The position numbers were made by a program, and so were the translations under genes. A stretch of DNA of 64,000 nt from contig NZ_JAHUZB010000004.1 of NCBI RefSeq assembly GCF_019218635.1, forward strand, positions 62,001 through 126,000. Direction: 5' to 3'. A model generated the notes under the pieces. It was not told where the DNA came from. It did not search any database and saw only the letters and a list, made by a program, of their open reading frames with translations. Shown here piece after piece: positions 63,059 to 64,000 of the stretch. The stretch comes from Enterococcus alishanensis (GTDB taxonomy: Bacteria; Bacillota; Bacilli; Lactobacillales; Enterococcaceae). Numbering within the stretch: the stretch's first letter is position 1; each line of letters begins with the position of its first letter.

Positions 63059-63240
63059 TTATCCACATTAATCACAGGCTTATCCACAAAAATTTGGATT
63101 ATTTTGCCTTTTTTACCAGCTTTTTGGATACAAACATATGTTTTCCCCAGAGTTATCCCCGTTATCCACAGATTTGTGGATAACTATTTGTTTTGATTTT
63201 TTTAGTTATTCATAGTTTTTCCACTTACCCTTGTGGACAA
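63059..63240. promoter_or_regulatory. Cluster of DnaA boxes between rlmH and htrA
   Basis: Perfect TTATCCACA boxes lie at 63059-63067, 63080-63088 and 63162-63170 (plus) and at 63175-63183 (minus, TGTGGATAA). A near-match TGTGGACAA (minus) is at 63232-63240, and TTATCCCCG is at 63153. The third and fourth form a head-to-head pair. Random occurrence is improbable. It may be a DnaA-regulated promoter or an oriC-related relic. Confidence 0.75.
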
Positions 63241-63311
63241 ATTTATACCTTATTTTACTATTTACAGAAATTTTTCCCAATCTTCTTCATAAAAAGTTCA
63301 AATCAACGTAG

Positions 63312-63341
63312 TAGACTAATCTCATACAAAGATACTATACT
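63312..63341 (+). promoter_or_regulatory. Candidate promoter of htrA
   Basis: -35 TAGACT (63312-63317) and -10 TATACT (63336-63341) with an 18-base spacer, about 37 bases before the htrA start. Confidence 0.5.
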
Positions 63342-63377
63342 TTAAATAAGATTAATAATAGTTGGAGGAAATTAAAC

Positions 63378-64000
63378 ATGGAAGAAAAAGATTTTATCCC
63401 TACCCCTAGTCCTAAAAAACCCCGCAATGGCTTGAAACGCTTTTTGACAGGTGTTGCCGGGGGCGTGGTTGGTGCAGGAGTAATTTTAGGAATATTTTAT
63501 TTTGCTAATGGGCTGGGTTCATCGAATAACACGAGTGGCTCGCCTTCTGCTGGATCGACACAGGTCAGTAATGTTAAAGTAGATTCTAGCTCAGATATTA
63601 CTGAGGCAGTAGAAAAAGCACAAGATGCAGTTGTTTCAGTTGTTAATTTACAAAATGCGCAATCAAATTCTGATTGGTCAAGTATTTTTGGTGGTGGCAA
63701 TAGCCAAAGTGATTCTAGCGATAATAGTGGTGCTTTAGAGGAATCTTCTGAAGGTTCTGGTGTGATTTACAAAGTTGAGGGCAATACTGCTTATATCGTA
63801 ACAAACAATCACGTAGTTGAAGGACAAAATGGTTTAGAAGTATTGCTATCTGATGGTAGTAAAGTGACGGCTGAGTTAGTCGGAACAGATTCTTATACTG
63901 ACTTAGCTGTTTTGAAAGTTGATTCTGACAAAGTAAAAGATATTACGCCAGCAACATTTGGTGATTCGGACAACTTAAAAGTGGGTGAAACTGCGATTGC
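63378..64000 (+). CDS. htrA: HtrA/DegP-like surface serine protease, 3' truncated by window
   Basis: This is the N-terminal 207 residues of a trypsin-like quality-control protease at the cell surface. It has a short basic cytoplasmic start (MEEKDFIPTPSPKKPRNGLKR), a membrane anchor (about residues 21-44), a Ser/Gly-rich linker, and the protease domain with catalytic His in VTNNHVVEG and Asp in YTDLAVLKV. The serine motif and PDZ domain lie beyond the window. GGAGG precedes ATG 63378. It is divergent from rlmH. Confidence 0.95.
   Translation, partial: MEEKDFIPTPSPKKPRNGLKRFLTGVAGGVVGAGVILGIFYFANGLGSSNNTSGSPSAGSTQVSNVKVDSSSDITEAVEKAQDAVVSVVNLQNAQSNSDWSSIFGGGNSQSDSSDNSGALEESSEGSGVIYKVEGNTAYIVTNNHVVEGQNGLEVLLSDGSKVTAELVGTDSYTDLAVLKVDSDKVKDITPATFGDSDNLKVGETAI

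Noticed and set aside
63036-63377. A true chromosomal origin (oriC)
   Set aside because: DnaA boxes are present, but no dnaA or dnaN gene is in the window and no clear DNA-unwinding element could be defined. It is reported as a box cluster only.
1-64000. CRISPR arrays, tRNA and rRNA genes, insertion sequences
   Set aside because: No regularly spaced repeats, no clover-leaf or rRNA sequence, and no transposase gene or IS-like terminal repeats were recognised on either strand.

Overview
The window is 64 kb of AT-rich, gene-dense chromosome from a low-GC Gram-positive bacterium. Strong AGGAGG ribosome sites, T-tailed hairpin terminators, LytR-CpsA-Psr and Wzd/Wze-type capsule genes, sortase-anchored adhesins and lactobacillales-type gene orders (nudF-macP-mtnN, xpaC-telA, rlmH beside htrA) point to Lactobacillales, most likely an Enterococcaceae-like organism. 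The genus cannot be fixed from sequence alone.

Layout. 1-6.5 kb: housekeeping genes on the minus strand (relA cut by the window edge, rsmE, prmA, a DUF3013-like gene, mpg) opposite rarA. 6.5-10 kb: a large secreted protein of unknown family whose stop codon shares a palindrome with rarA. 10-10.3 kb: a 6S RNA gene with its own promoter and terminator. 10.3-18.2 kb: uspA, paired fluoride channels, a HAD hydrolase, pncA, mtnN-macP-nudF, xpaC-telA and truA. 18.3-26.5 kb: a membrane glycosyltransferase pair and a 2057-residue sortase-anchored adhesin with SpaA/Cna-B repeats. 26.9-29.2 kb: a DJ-1/PfpI protein and a two-gene ABC exporter.

29.3-34.3 kb: a proC-activase-hypD operon predicted to dehydrate trans-4-hydroxy-L-proline with a glycyl radical enzyme and reduce the product to proline. 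It has a clear promoter, lies next to an XRE-cupin regulator, and is followed by the 3' remnant of a lost gene. 34.3-38.1 kb: a PuuD-like amidohydrolase, a photolyase with an overlapping DUF1722 gene, and an alpha/beta hydrolase. 38.1-38.7 kb holds a decayed gene.

38.7-57.7 kb: a Wzx/Wzy-dependent surface polysaccharide locus. It encodes a priming transferase, two Wzz-like proteins, a tyrosine kinase, a PHP phosphatase, glycosyltransferases including a TagA/WecG type, a pyruvyl transferase, flippase, polymerase, UDP-GlcNAc 2-epimerase and an LCP ligase. A 944-residue modular secreted protein, a lipoprotein, a degenerate response regulator and a divergent Mga-type regulator are embedded in it.

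58-64 kb: a DUF1456 gene, a long AT-rich gap, then a two-gene cassette of a Dam-type adenine methyltransferase and a 749-residue protein. That protein combines a degenerate PD-(D/E)XK-like N-terminus, a DGQHR (DndB-like) core and a C-terminal HEPN-like RNxxxH motif. The cassette sits against the 3' end of rlmH, a classic integration hot spot in staphylococci, and is the best candidate for an undescribed (probably defence) system. Past rlmH is a cluster of DnaA boxes and the start of htrA, which runs off the window.
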